Assembly (NCBI GenBank): GCA_048268005.1
Contig: JBLWWJ010000002.1
Span: 186,001 to 250,000 of the forward strand
DNA length: 64,000 nucleotides
DNA from: Ancylomarina sp048268005
GTDB taxonomy: Bacteria; Bacteroidota; Bacteroidia; Bacteroidales; Marinifilaceae
Direction: 5' to 3'
Position numbers and translations under genes: made by a program. Shown in pieces: positions 32,807 to 42,014 of this stretch; the first letter of the stretch is position 1, and each line of letters begins with the position of its first letter. Below the pieces are notes generated by a model. That model made no database searches. It saw only the letters and a program-made list of their open reading frames with translations, and was not told where the DNA came from.

Positions 32807-35107
32807 ATGCTTAGATATCTATTGGCTATATTATTGTTATTGCCATATTATGCCTTTTCGTCTAACGAAATAGGCAATAAAAAATTAAATGGAATTGTTT
32901 TAGACAAAGAAGGTGGCTTGCCTCTTCCTGGGGTTAGTGTTTTTATTCCTGAATTACAGAAGGGAACGGTTAGTAATGCAGATGGTATTTATCAACTGGA
33001 TCATTTGCCAAGTGGGAAACTAACGATACAGTTTTCCTTTGTGGGGTACGAAACGGTTATTAAAACCATTAATATTGAATCTGAAAGCAAGAAGATTGAT
33101 ATCAGGCTTTCGTATACTTCGGTTACTACACAGGATGTTGTGGTTTCGGGAGGATTCCCATCTGCACAACATGAAAATTCTATCAAAATTTCAGTTCTGA
33201 GAAAAGACAAATTAGAAGAGCTTGTAAGTCCTTCACTGGGAGAAAAACTTTCCACCATTCCTGGAGTAGATGTTATTTCAAGAAGTCCGGGAGTTAGCAC
33301 TCCAGTTATTAGAGGATTATCTCTGAATAACATTATTTTCATGAATAATGGCGTTCGACTAGAGAATTTTCAATTTTCAGCTGATCATCCTTTTTTGGCA
33401 AACGAACAAGGAGTAAATCATATTGAAGTAATAAAAGGTCCGGCATCACTGCTTTACGGATCTGATGCTATGGGCGGTGTCATCAATATTCTTCGCGAAA
33501 AACCAGCTCCAGCTAACCGTTTAGAAGCTGATGTTTCTTCTGAATTTCACTCTGTTTCCAATGCTTGGAACCATAATTTTGGAATAAAATCTACTTCGGA
33601 CAATTGGTTTTGGATGCTGAGAGCAACACAAAAGAGTTCCGGAGACTACAAAGATGGTGATGGTGAATTTGTGCCAAACACGCGTTTTAGTTCCGAAGGC
33701 TTGCAATTAGGTTTGGGCCTGATAAAAGACTTTGGTAGTTTCAAATTTTACTACGACTATTTGCAGCCGCAACTGGGAATGACAAATGAAGAAGCTCTGG
33801 AAGTTGTGAGTGCAGGAAAAAGGAAGACTCATTACTGGTTTCAGGATTTAACTCAGCATCTTGTTTCATCAAGAAACCGATTGTTTCTGGGTAACTACAA
33901 ACTGGAAATAAATGCCGCATATCAGTTTAATAATAGACAGTTAAAAGGAAATCCCAATTCCAGCTTTTTCCGATTGGTGGATATGGATTTAAAAACGTTT
34001 ACCTACGATAGTAAGTTGTATTTTCCTGCAGGAGAAAATTCAGAGTTTGTTGTTGGTTTGCAAGGTATGCATCAATCTAACAAAAATCAGGGAGCTCCAA
34101 ACAGAATTATCCCTGATGCGAAGATTGATGATTTCTCACTTTTTTCATTGTTAAAAAAGAAGTTTGGGAAAGCTGACTTGCAATTTGGAATTCGATATGA
34201 TCACAGATCTCTTTACGTTCCCGAGCAAGAATCTGGTGGGCACTCACATGGTGAACCAGAGGAAGAACATGAAGAGGAACATCATGAAGAAGAGGGAGAG
34301 CACCATGAAGAAGAAATGGTATATATCAATCGAGAATTTGATAATCTAAATGCATCTTTGGGTGCAACATATCACTTTTCGGAGTCTATGTTGTTTCGTG
34401 CAAACTTTGCGACAGCTTATCGTGCACCAAATTTGGCTGAACTTTCACAACATGGTTTACATGGCAATCGATTCGAGGAAGGGAATACTAACTTGAATGC
34501 TCAAAAAAGTTTTGAGTCAGATTTGGGCTTGCATTATCATACTCAAAATCAAAATATTGATCTCTCTTTTTTCTACAATAAGGTTTATGATTTCATTTCA
34601 TTGGCTCCAACTTACGAACCTGCTCCGGAAGGTTCTGGGTTTGTTTATGCTTACGATCAGCAAGATGCCAAACTGTATGGAGGTGAAATAGCAATAAATG
34701 TTGTACCGGTTGATTTCTTAAAATTCCATACCGATTTGTCAGTGGTTATTGCAAAGCAAGATGATGGTGGAAGATTACCGTTTATTCCTCAGCATAAACT
34801 GAATACCAGCTTGCGTTTATTTGGTAAAGGGAATAAGACGTTTCGGGAGCCTTTTGCAAAATTAGAATGGAAATATGCCATGAATCAAAGTCATCCTGCA
34901 CAATTTGAAACGAAAACTGCAGCATATCATCTGTTTACGATTCAAACAGGAACTTCGTTTAAACTTGGAAAATATGATGCGAAACTTTTAGCAGGTGTTA
35001 GCAATTTATTCGACAAAACATACACCGATCATTTGTCTAGTATAAAACCATTAGGTTATCACAATCCGGGACGAAATATTAATGTCAAGTTGTCTTTAAA
35101 TCTATAA
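32807..35107 (+). CDS. TonB-dependent outer-membrane receptor with His-rich loop
   Basis: A 766-residue receptor. After the signal peptide (LLAILLLLPYYAFS) comes a carboxypeptidase-regulatory-like domain (LNGIVLDKEGGLPLPGVSVF), then the plug (EKLSTIPGVDVISRS, RGLSLNNIIFMNNGVRL, GPASLLYGSDAMGGVINIL) and a 22-strand-type barrel ending in aromatic/hydrophobic strands (GRNINVKLSLNL). An extracellular loop near residues 474-503 is packed with His and Glu (HSHGEPEEEHEEEHHEEEGE), like the zinc receptor ZnuD. Start ATG 32807 was chosen over ATG 32759 because it begins the signal peptide. Substrate zinc, nickel or copper is inferred. Confidence 0.9.
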   Translation: MLRYLLAILLLLPYYAFSSNEIGNKKLNGIVLDKEGGLPLPGVSVFIPELQKGTVSNADGIYQLDHLPSGKLTIQFSFVGYETVIKTINIESESKKIDIRLSYTSVTTQDVVVSGGFPSAQHENSIKISVLRKDKLEELVSPSLGEKLSTIPGVDVISRSPGVSTPVIRGLSLNNIIFMNNGVRLENFQFSADHPFLANEQGVNHIEVIKGPASLLYGSDAMGGVINILREKPAPANRLEADVSSEFHSVSNAWNHNFGIKSTSDNWFWMLRATQKSSGDYKDGDGEFVPNTRFSSEGLQLGLGLIKDFGSFKFYYDYLQPQLGMTNEEALEVVSAGKRKTHYWFQDLTQHLVSSRNRLFLGNYKLEINAAYQFNNRQLKGNPNSSFFRLVDMDLKTFTYDSKLYFPAGENSEFVVGLQGMHQSNKNQGAPNRIIPDAKIDDFSLFSLLKKKFGKADLQFGIRYDHRSLYVPEQESGGHSHGEPEEEHEEEHHEEEGEHHEEEMVYINREFDNLNASLGATYHFSESMLFRANFATAYRAPNLAELSQHGLHGNRFEEGNTNLNAQKSFESDLGLHYHTQNQNIDLSFFYNKVYDFISLAPTYEPAPEGSGFVYAYDQQDAKLYGGEIAINVVPVDFLKFHTDLSVVIAKQDDGGRLPFIPQHKLNTSLRLFGKGNKTFREPFAKLEWKYAMNQSHPAQFETKTAAYHLFTIQTGTSFKLGKYDAKLLAGVSNLFDKTYTDHLSSIKPLGYHNPGRNINVKLSLNL

Positions 35108-35115
35108 TAATAGAG

Positions 35116-35150
35116 ACCTGGCGGGTTGCTTAAACCTGTCAGGTTTTGTT
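35116..35150 (+). terminator. Terminator after the TonB receptor
   Basis: ACCTGGCGGGTT at 35116-35127 pairs with AACCTGTCAGGT at 35133-35144 (with G-T pairs), followed by TTTTGTTTTT. Confidence 0.8.
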
Positions 35151-35177
35151 TTTATGTTTTGAAATATCGCTTACTTT

Positions 35178-35927
35178 TTATCTGATAAAACTCACTTCTT
35201 TAAAATTGTAGGTCCTAACTTCGTTTTCTTCGTCCTTGATTAGTAGTTGACCGAATTCAGAGATGCCTACTATTTGCCCGGAAAAATCTCCATCTTCATC
35301 TTCGAATTCGTGTGTCTCATTCATCCAATATAGAGCGTCTAAGTAATCTTGCTCTAATTGCTGAGGATTACCATTTTGAATTTGCAGATATCGCTTTTCA
35401 ATACTTGCCAGAAGTTTTGTCAATTCATCTTCCAAATTATAGTTCTCATTAGTCATTATTTGCAATGAGATTGGATTGGGTGCATCAGAAACAAATTTAG
35501 TCTGATTGACATTTAAACCAATACCACAGACCGAATGTGACAGATGAGCTCCCATTATGGATTGTTCAATTAAAATACCCGCAATTTTTTTATCTTTAAT
35601 ATAAATATCGTTGGGCCATTTGATGCTAACATTCTCTGTATAAGTTTTCAGATAATCCGAAACACCAAGCGAAATAAGCATCGAAACTTGAAATTGATCT
35701 TGGGCTAAGATGAAATCGGGGCGAAGTATAAGACTAATGGTAAGGTTTTTGCCACTTTCACTTTCCCAGGCATTTGTTTGCTGCCCGCGGCCTTCTGTCT
35801 GATTTAATGCCATAACGACAGTACCACCTGACGGATTGGTGTCTTTTAGCAGTTGTAGTGCATGTGAATTAGTTGAATCGAGTGTATTAACTCGAACAAT
35901 TCGGTCTGGATGAAATAAATTTGGCAT
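35178..35927 (-). CDS. birA: Biotin--[acetyl-CoA-carboxylase] ligase, without HTH domain
   Basis: Attaches biotin to the biotin carboxyl carrier protein. The catalytic domain is complete: LDSTNSHALQLL, TEGRGQQTNAWES (the biotinyl-AMP loop), VSIKWPNDIYI and the SBP-type C-terminal domain. It lacks the N-terminal helix-turn-helix of the E. coli repressor form, so it is a class I, non-regulatory ligase. I chose ATG 35927 (MPNLFHPDRIV), 249 residues; the frame continues upstream to an ATG at 36017 with 30 residues unlike the family. Divergent to rsfS. Confidence 0.93.
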   Translation of the reverse strand: MPNLFHPDRIVRVNTLDSTNSHALQLLKDTNPSGGTVVMALNQTEGRGQQTNAWESESGKNLTISLILRPDFILAQDQFQVSMLISLGVSDYLKTYTENVSIKWPNDIYIKDKKIAGILIEQSIMGAHLSHSVCGIGLNVNQTKFVSDAPNPISLQIMTNENYNLEDELTKLLASIEKRYLQIQNGNPQQLEQDYLDALYWMNETHEFEDEDGDFSGQIVGISEFGQLLIKDEENEVRTYNFKEVSFIR

Positions 35928-36057
35928 AATTTGATTCAAATATGATTTGAGGACAAAATTAAGAGGAAGATTCCAATTTCTAGGACTTGAAACTCCTTTT
36001 TTATTCAATTGACCCAAATCTAAATATTGCTTTATTATTATAGACTTAAAAAAAAAT

Positions 36058-36065
36058 TATCTTTG
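36058..36065 (+). promoter_or_regulatory. -7 element before rsfS
   Basis: TATCTTTG matches TAnnTTTG fully, 18 bases before the rsfS ATG. The -33 TTG is not at the usual distance (nearest at 36027). Confidence 0.55.
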
Positions 36066-36083
36066 TAAGATTAAAATTAATAT

Positions 36084-36458
36084 ATGACTAAAAAAAGAGA
36101 ACACTCACCTGAAAAATTAGTCGATACAATTATTGAAGCCTTAAAGGATTTAAAAGCTGTTGATATTGTATGTGTTGATTTAAAAAATGTAAGTGGTGCC
36201 GTTTGTAAGTATTTCATTGTTTGTCATGGAACCTCCAATACACACGTTTCTTCACTTGCTGATAATGTTCAAGATGAAACATTAGAAAAATTAGGTGAAA
36301 AAGTATGGAAGAAAGAAGGCCATCAGAATGCTCAATGGCTACTTTTGGATTACGCTGATGTAGTCGTTCATGTTTTTCAAAAAGAATATCGCGATTTTTA
36401 TCAATTGGAACAGTTATGGGCTGATGCTAAAATCACACGCATAGCAGATGTTCTTTAA
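36084..36458 (+). CDS. rsfS: Ribosomal silencing factor RsfS
   Basis: A 124-residue RsfS/Iojap protein that binds ribosomal protein L14 and blocks subunit joining when nutrients are low. Family features: KAVDIVCVDLKNVSGAVCKYF, the FIVCHGTSNTHVSSLAD core and QWLLLDYADVVVHVFQKEYR at the C-terminus. It is 29 bases before ftsH and probably co-transcribed. Confidence 0.96.
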   Translation: MTKKREHSPEKLVDTIIEALKDLKAVDIVCVDLKNVSGAVCKYFIVCHGTSNTHVSSLADNVQDETLEKLGEKVWKKEGHQNAQWLLLDYADVVVHVFQKEYRDFYQLEQLWADAKITRIADVL

Positions 36459-36487
36459 TCAGTACAAATAGAATTATACAAAATATA

Positions 36488-38536
36488 ATGACAGAAAAGA
36501 AAATGCCTAACACTCCTCCTCCTAACAATAAGAAAGGAAAGGGACCCACTAATATGATGAAAGCACCTAAGTTTAATGCTTACTGGATCTATGGAATCAT
36601 AGCTTTATCATTCTTAGCCATTCAATATTTTACTTACCAGCAAAATCCTAAAGAGACCAGTTGGCATAAGGTGAAAGTTGAGATGTTGCGTAATCATGAT
36701 GTGGATAAAATTGAAATTGTTCGTAATCTGGGTAATGTGAATGTTTACATCAAGGATGCGAATCTGGATAAGTATCCTGACTTATTCTCCAATTCATTTG
36801 ATTCACCATCTAAATCGGGACCTCACTATTTCTTCACAATTGGATCCATCGAGAATTTTGAGAAGAATCTGGAAAAAGCCCAGGAGTCAAAGCCTGAAGC
36901 CGATCGTGTTGCGGTAAAATATATCGATCACAAAGATTATTTTGGAGATATCATTGGATTCTTATTCCCTATTCTGATTATTCTGGCTATTTGGTTCTTT
37001 GTATTCAAGAGAATGAGCAAAGGTGCTGGCGGTGGTGCTGGTGGTGGTAATATTTTCAATGTTGGAAAATCAAAGGCGAAAGTATTCGATAAGGAATCAG
37101 ATATTAAGACAAACTTTAAGGATGTTGCTGGTTTGGCTGAGGCTAAGCAAGAGGTTGAAGAAATTGTAGAATTTCTTAAGCATCCTGAAAACTATACGAA
37201 GCTAGGTGGTAAGATTCCGAAAGGAGCGTTGCTAGTAGGCCCTCCAGGAACAGGTAAAACTCTTTTAGCAAAAGCCGTAGCCGGTGAAGCGCATGTACCA
37301 TTCTTCAGTATGTCAGGTTCTGATTTTGTTGAGATGTTCGTGGGTGTTGGAGCAAGTCGTGTTCGTGACTTGTTTAAACAAGCTAAAGAAAAATCACCAT
37401 GTATCATTTTTATTGATGAGATTGATGCTATTGGTCGTGCAAGAGGTAAGAACCCTAATATGGGGGCAAATGATGAGCGTGAGAATACTTTGAATCAGTT
37501 ATTAACTGAAATGGATGGTTTCGATACCAATTCTGGTGTTATTATTCTTGCCGCTACCAACCGTGCTGATATTTTAGATAGAGCTTTAATGCGTGCTGGT
37601 CGTTTCGATCGTCAGATTCATGTTGAACTGCCAGATTTGAATGAGCGTGAAGAAATTTTCAATGTTCACCTTCGTCCTTTAAAACTTGATGAGTCGGTTA
37701 AGAGTGAATTCTTAGCGAAACAAACACCTGGTTTCTCAGGAGCAGATATTGCTAATGTTTGTAACGAATCTGCTTTGATCGCTGCTCGTAAAAAGAAAAA
37801 TGTTATTCAAAAGCAAGATTTCCTTGATGCGGTTGACCGTATCATTGGAGGGTTGGAGAAGAAAAATAAGATTATCTCTGTTAATGAGAAGAAAACAATT
37901 GCTTATCACGAGGCTGGGCATGCAACCATTTCCTGGTTGTTAGAATATGCTCACCCATTGGTGAAAGTAACTATTGTACCTCGTGGAAAAGCATTGGGTG
38001 CTGCCTGGTACTTGCCTGAGGAGAGAAGTATTACGACAAAAGAACAAATGTTAGACGAAATGTGTTCAGCTCTTGGTGGTCGTGCTGCAGAAGAATTAAT
38101 CTTTGGTAAAATCTCGACAGGTGCTCAAAATGACCTTGAGAAAGTTACCAAGCAGGCAATGGCTATGGTGTCTATCTTTGGTATGAGTGATAAAGTTGGA
38201 AATGTAAGTTATTATGATTCTTCTGGACAATCAGATTACGGATTTTCTAAGCCATACAGTGAGAAAACTGCAGAGCTTATCGATAAGGAAGTTAAAGAAA
38301 TGATTGAAGCTTCATATGAAAGAGCCAAGCAAGTTCTTAAGGATAACATGGAAGGTCATGAAAAAGTGAGCCAATTGTTATTGGAACGCGAAGTGATCTT
38401 CAGCGAAGATTTGGAAACTATTTTTGGGAAGAGAGATTTTGGTCCTCAAGAAATTGAAGAGGCTAATATACTTCCAGCTGATGCACCAGTAGAAGATAAA
38501 CCATCAGAAGAAGAGAACAACCCTAAGGCTGTTTAA
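36488..38536 (+). CDS. ftsH: ATP-dependent zinc metalloprotease FtsH
   Basis: Membrane-bound AAA+ protease for quality control of membrane and some cytosolic proteins. It has 682 residues: two N-terminal helices (about 36-54 and 160-178) around a periplasmic domain, the AAA domain with Walker A VGPPGTGKTLLAKAVAGE near 255, Walker B CIIFIDEIDAIG and the second region RPGRFDRQI-like MRAGRFDRQIHV, and the M41 protease domain with the zinc site HEAGH at 474-478. A Gly-rich linker (GAGGGAGGG) follows the second helix. Acidic tail. A perfect hairpin terminator follows. Confidence 0.98.
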   Translation: MTEKKMPNTPPPNNKKGKGPTNMMKAPKFNAYWIYGIIALSFLAIQYFTYQQNPKETSWHKVKVEMLRNHDVDKIEIVRNLGNVNVYIKDANLDKYPDLFSNSFDSPSKSGPHYFFTIGSIENFEKNLEKAQESKPEADRVAVKYIDHKDYFGDIIGFLFPILIILAIWFFVFKRMSKGAGGGAGGGNIFNVGKSKAKVFDKESDIKTNFKDVAGLAEAKQEVEEIVEFLKHPENYTKLGGKIPKGALLVGPPGTGKTLLAKAVAGEAHVPFFSMSGSDFVEMFVGVGASRVRDLFKQAKEKSPCIIFIDEIDAIGRARGKNPNMGANDERENTLNQLLTEMDGFDTNSGVIILAATNRADILDRALMRAGRFDRQIHVELPDLNEREEIFNVHLRPLKLDESVKSEFLAKQTPGFSGADIANVCNESALIAARKKKNVIQKQDFLDAVDRIIGGLEKKNKIISVNEKKTIAYHEAGHATISWLLEYAHPLVKVTIVPRGKALGAAWYLPEERSITTKEQMLDEMCSALGGRAAEELIFGKISTGAQNDLEKVTKQAMAMVSIFGMSDKVGNVSYYDSSGQSDYGFSKPYSEKTAELIDKEVKEMIEASYERAKQVLKDNMEGHEKVSQLLLEREVIFSEDLETIFGKRDFGPQEIEEANILPADAPVEDKPSEEENNPKAV

Positions 38537-38560
38537 TTTTTGATGTCAGATATTTATGAA

Positions 38561-38602
38561 AGCTAAGTTGTCAATGAAAGTTGACAACTTAGCTATTTTT
38601 TG
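38561..38602 (+). terminator. Terminator after ftsH
   Basis: AGCTAAGTTGTCAA at 38561-38574 and TTGACAACTTAGCT at 38581-38594 form a perfect 14-bp stem with a 6-nt loop, followed by ATTTTTTG. Confidence 0.93.
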
Positions 38603-38616
38603 TTTAATTTAACGGC

Positions 38617-38644
38617 TTGATTTTTTTTGAGTTAAACTAATTTG
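38617..38644 (+). promoter_or_regulatory. Candidate promoter of cdsA
   Basis: TTG at 38617-38619, 18 nt, then TAATTTG at 38638-38644, one base short of TAnnTTTG. The GTG start is only 9 bases downstream, so the leader would be very short. Confidence 0.4.
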
Positions 38645-38652
38645 GATTTATA

Positions 38653-39474
38653 GTGGGGGATTTTATTAAAAGAGCATTTACAGCAGTATTATTTGTTATC
38701 GTGTTAATCGCAGGGATTAACTTTCATCCTATAGGATTTATTGCAACCTTCCTGGGAATAGCTCTTTTGGCTAACTATGAATTTTATGGTTTGATAGAAA
38801 AGACCAAAGCATCTCCTCAAATAGGAACAGGTATAGTTGCAGTTGTTCTACTATTTGCCGCTGTAACGTCTCATATATACTGTGGAAAAGCAGTCTTATC
38901 CCATTTACTACTTTTACTTGTTTTCTTGAGCTTTATCATTGAACTCTATCGTAAAAAGGAAAACCCATTTGCCAATATTGCCTATACCTTGTTGGGTATT
39001 ATATATGTGGCTTTACCTTTCGCCTTGTTGGTTTATCTTGTGTTTCAGAACGGGGCAGAGCAGTTTCGACCAGATATTGTCATGGGTATATTTATCATGA
39101 TTTGGGTTAATGATACAGGAGCTTATTTAGTCGGTGTTAATTTTGGAAAACACAGATTGTTTGAACGCATTTCTCCTAAAAAGTCATGGGAAGGAAGTAT
39201 AGGTGGTGGAATTGCAACCTTATTAGCTGCATGGGCATGTTCGTATTTTAGCCAGGAATTGAGCTTAGTATTATGGCTTTCGGTAGGACTTATTGTAGCC
39301 GTTTTTGGTGGCTTAGGTGATTTGGTTGAATCTCTATTTAAGCGTAGCATTAAAGTGAAAGATTCAGGCTCAATTTTACCAGGACATGGTGGAATTCTAG
39401 ATCGTTTCGATGCCATTCTAATTGTAGCACCTATTGTCTTTGTATTCTTAGAACTTGTAAAAGAATTCAGTTAG
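38653..39474 (+). CDS. cdsA: Phosphatidate cytidylyltransferase
   Basis: Makes CDP-diacylglycerol from CTP and phosphatidic acid, feeding pssA and other phospholipid pathways. It has 273 residues and about eight helices. The C-terminal CTP transferase signature is complete: SPKKSWEGSIGGG, then SLFKRSIKVKDSGSILPGHG and GILDRFD. The start is GTG at 38653 (MGDFIKRAFTA); no ATG is suitably placed. A terminator follows. Confidence 0.95.
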   Translation: MGDFIKRAFTAVLFVIVLIAGINFHPIGFIATFLGIALLANYEFYGLIEKTKASPQIGTGIVAVVLLFAAVTSHIYCGKAVLSHLLLLLVFLSFIIELYRKKENPFANIAYTLLGIIYVALPFALLVYLVFQNGAEQFRPDIVMGIFIMIWVNDTGAYLVGVNFGKHRLFERISPKKSWEGSIGGGIATLLAAWACSYFSQELSLVLWLSVGLIVAVFGGLGDLVESLFKRSIKVKDSGSILPGHGGILDRFDAILIVAPIVFVFLELVKEFS

Positions 39475-39505
39475 TATAACTAATTCTATAATTCTGATAT
39501 AAGAA

Positions 39506-39538
39506 AAGCGATCACTTTAAAGTTGATCGCTTTTTTTT
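39506..39538 (+). terminator. Terminator after cdsA
   Basis: AAGCGATCA at 39506-39514 pairs with TGATCGCTT at 39524-39532, followed by a run of T. Confidence 0.92.
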
Positions 39539-39562
39539 ATATCCTTGTTTCTTTATTTTCAT

Positions 39563-39586
39563 CCTCACATCCTCACATCCTCACAT
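39563..39586. repeat. Three tandem copies of an octamer
   Basis: CCTCACAT occurs three times in direct succession, the last base abutting the stop codon of the radical SAM gene. It may be a short slippage-prone repeat. Confidence 0.85.
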
Positions 39587-40464
39587 CAAAGCCCTCTCAT
39601 CCATTCTGGTCGAAGTTTTGCATTGGCTGGATCGTCAAGTACCCCATTAATGCGATTTAAGAGCTCTTCCTTATCTCGATTAAGATTACCTCTAAGGATC
39701 AAATAATTTGAAGCATGATCGCTACGAAAGACACTGTTCTCGAGTTCCAGTGTTTCTATAAACACTTTCATTTCGGCTATCAGTTCAATGGTGTTTAATG
39801 GAATAAATTCTCCATTGAATTTTTGTTTGAAATGTTCTTCTCCATATGGATAGCTCAACACCAGTGTTGATAAAAATTCAGGTTGAATTTCATTGACAAG
39901 CTTGGCTGAATTGATCGCATGTTGTTGTGAATAATGCTGACCGCCGAGACCATTAAGGATCATAACTGAGAGTTTAATTCCAGCTCGTCTTGCTTTTTGC
40001 AGAGCTATGCTTGTACTTCTGAAATCTTCACCTTTATTAATTCGCTCCAATAATTCATCATCACCCGATTCAATACCAACGTAAAGTAATTTTAAACCTT
40101 TTGATGCTAATATTTCTAGCTCTTCATCGGTCTTAGATTCAATGTCTCGAGGTAAAGCATAAGCTGATACTCGGTTAAGTTTTGGAAAAGTAGCGTTAAG
40201 CTTATCTAATAAACGACTTAGTTTATCGAAAGACAGGACCATTGCATTACCATCAGCCAGGAAGATCTTACGGATGTGATCGGAATGAGATGATAAACTG
40301 TCGATTTCGGCAAAGACATTCTTTTCAGGTCGAAGGCGAAATTGCTTAGCACTGTACATTTCGCAAAAGGCACATTTGTTCCAGGCACATCCTAAACTAA
40401 CTTGTAAGATAAGAGAGTATGCCTCACTAGGAGGTCTGAAAAGGGGTTCATCATATGTAATCAT
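39586..40464 (-). CDS. Radical SAM protein of unknown substrate
   Basis: A 292-residue radical SAM enzyme. The cluster-binding region is GCAWNKCAFCEMY near residues 25-37; the spacing is CX4CX2C, not the classical CX3CX2C, a pattern seen in this Bacteroidetes/Firmicutes subfamily. Other features: LFLADGNAMVL-like IFLADGNAMVLSF, VSAYALPRDIE and GLKLLYVGIESGDDELLERI, typical of the Elp3/MiaB-type barrel. The short C-terminal part has no extra cluster motif. Function unknown; an adjacent substrate gene is not seen. Confidence 0.85.
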   Translation of the reverse strand: MITYDEPLFRPPSEAYSLILQVSLGCAWNKCAFCEMYSAKQFRLRPEKNVFAEIDSLSSHSDHIRKIFLADGNAMVLSFDKLSRLLDKLNATFPKLNRVSAYALPRDIESKTDEELEILASKGLKLLYVGIESGDDELLERINKGEDFRSTSIALQKARRAGIKLSVMILNGLGGQHYSQQHAINSAKLVNEIQPEFLSTLVLSYPYGEEHFKQKFNGEFIPLNTIELIAEMKVFIETLELENSVFRSDHASNYLILRGNLNRDKEELLNRINGVLDDPANAKLRPEWMRGL

Positions 40465-40503
40465 CTTGCAAAAATATTAAAATTTAAATAGTGATTCATA
40501 AAA

Positions 40504-40528
40504 AATGCCCCGTTTAAAACGAGGCATT
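40504..40528 (-). terminator. Terminator of the ABC transporter genes
   Basis: AATGCC-CCGTTT and AAACGA-GGCATT pair as a near-perfect hairpin; the A-run at 40498-40505 gives a U tract on the minus transcript. Confidence 0.85.
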
Positions 40529-40607
40529 GATTTATTATCTATTAAGATTTAATGATGCTGTAATAATCTGGATATTTAGTTACTATCCACATCATCACAT
40601 TACAAAA

Positions 40608-41948
40608 TTATCTGTGGTAACGTAACCATTTCCAAATCTCTTTGTAAGATACTTTTTTGCCATACATTAGAATACCTGTACGGTAGATTTTTGCTGCTAC
40701 CCAAGTTATTAAAATAAATGTGGCTACTAATAATCCCATTGATAATAATAATTCCCATAGTGGTACTCCAAATGGAATTCTCACTAACATGACAATAGGA
40801 GAGGTAAATGGAATTATTGATCCCCAAAAGGCAATTGGGCCTTCAGGATTTTTTGCTGCTGCCATTCCAATGTACAAGGCCAGGATAAGTGGTAATGAAA
40901 CAGGCAACATGAATTGTTGTGTCTCAGTTTCGTTATCAACAGCTGAACCAACTGCTGCGAATAGTGCTGAATACAATAAATAACCAGCTAGAAAGAAGAA
41001 GATAAAACCTCCAAGAATACCCATAATATAACTCATGTCGAATGTTCCAAGAACATCTTGCATCATATTTAATTGAGCCTGATTCATCGATTGTCCTGTA
41101 CTTGGCAATTGGCTTATCGATGAAGCTTCTTGTATGCTTGAAGCATCAAGACCTGGTAAGAAAACAGCACTACCAATCATGATAATAGCACCAGTTAGAA
41201 TGACCCACATTAAGAATTGAGTTAAGCCAACCATTGCAACACCTACTATTTTACCCATCATTAACTGGAAAGGCTTAACGGATGATATAATGACTTCGAT
41301 AATTCGATTGCTTTTTTCTTCGATAACACCTCGCATCACCTGAACACCATACATGAAAATAAACATGTAGATAATGAAACTCATGGCAAAGCCAAGTCCC
41401 ATTGCAATTTCAGTAGAGCTTTGTTTAATCTCGCCATCGTCACCAAATTTGATAGTCTTAACAGAAATCGGAGTTTTTGTCGCGGCTAATTTTTGCTCCA
41501 AATCGGGCATGTTTGCTTCCGCAATAATTTTGGAACGTTTAATCGTTTCTATATGATTGCGAATTTGTGAGCCAGTCTCTGATTTTACTTCAATAGTAAC
41601 TTGCTTGAAGGAAAATAATTCTGCTGATTGGGACTCTAGAATATCCTTTGGGATTTTCAAAAGTGCGTAATACCCTTTGGTATCCAGCATTTTTTTGGCT
41701 TTTTCGAAACTCGTGTTTTCGATGTATTCGAAAGTGGTAAAATCCTTTGATTCTACTGGGTTCACAAGTTCCGATTCATTAATAACACCAATGGTTCTTT
41801 TTTCGGTATCATCCTTCATCATCATCCAGATCATAAAAGCATAAATACCTGCAATAAGGATAGGTGTCAGAAAGGTTAGAAGTAGGAAGGATTTCTTTTT
41901 AACTCGTGATAAATATTCACGTTGAATAATGATTAATATCTTGTTCAT
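40608..41948 (-). CDS. ABC-2 type transporter permease (NatB-like)
   Basis: A 446-residue permease. One helix near the N-terminus (FLLLTFLTPILIAGIYAFMI) is followed by a large extracytoplasmic domain (about residues 40-180) and five or six helices in the C-terminal half, with the VMRGVIEEKSNRIIEVIISSVKP motif typical of NatB/ABC-2 sodium-export-like permeases. Substrate unknown. The ATP-binding partner is 66 bases upstream in the same direction. Confidence 0.9.
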   Translation of the reverse strand: MNKILIIIQREYLSRVKKKSFLLLTFLTPILIAGIYAFMIWMMMKDDTEKRTIGVINESELVNPVESKDFTTFEYIENTSFEKAKKMLDTKGYYALLKIPKDILESQSAELFSFKQVTIEVKSETGSQIRNHIETIKRSKIIAEANMPDLEQKLAATKTPISVKTIKFGDDGEIKQSSTEIAMGLGFAMSFIIYMFIFMYGVQVMRGVIEEKSNRIIEVIISSVKPFQLMMGKIVGVAMVGLTQFLMWVILTGAIIMIGSAVFLPGLDASSIQEASSISQLPSTGQSMNQAQLNMMQDVLGTFDMSYIMGILGGFIFFFLAGYLLYSALFAAVGSAVDNETETQQFMLPVSLPLILALYIGMAAAKNPEGPIAFWGSIIPFTSPIVMLVRIPFGVPLWELLLSMGLLVATFILITWVAAKIYRTGILMYGKKVSYKEIWKWLRYHR

Positions 41949-42014
41949 TGTATTTATCTATAAGTCCGATATATCGGAATGAAATTGAATTGTTTAAATT
42001 GTAAAGTGTCGTAC

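Noticed and set aside
39563..39586. Start of a CRISPR array
   Set aside because: Only three direct octamers without spacers; no cas genes anywhere in the window.
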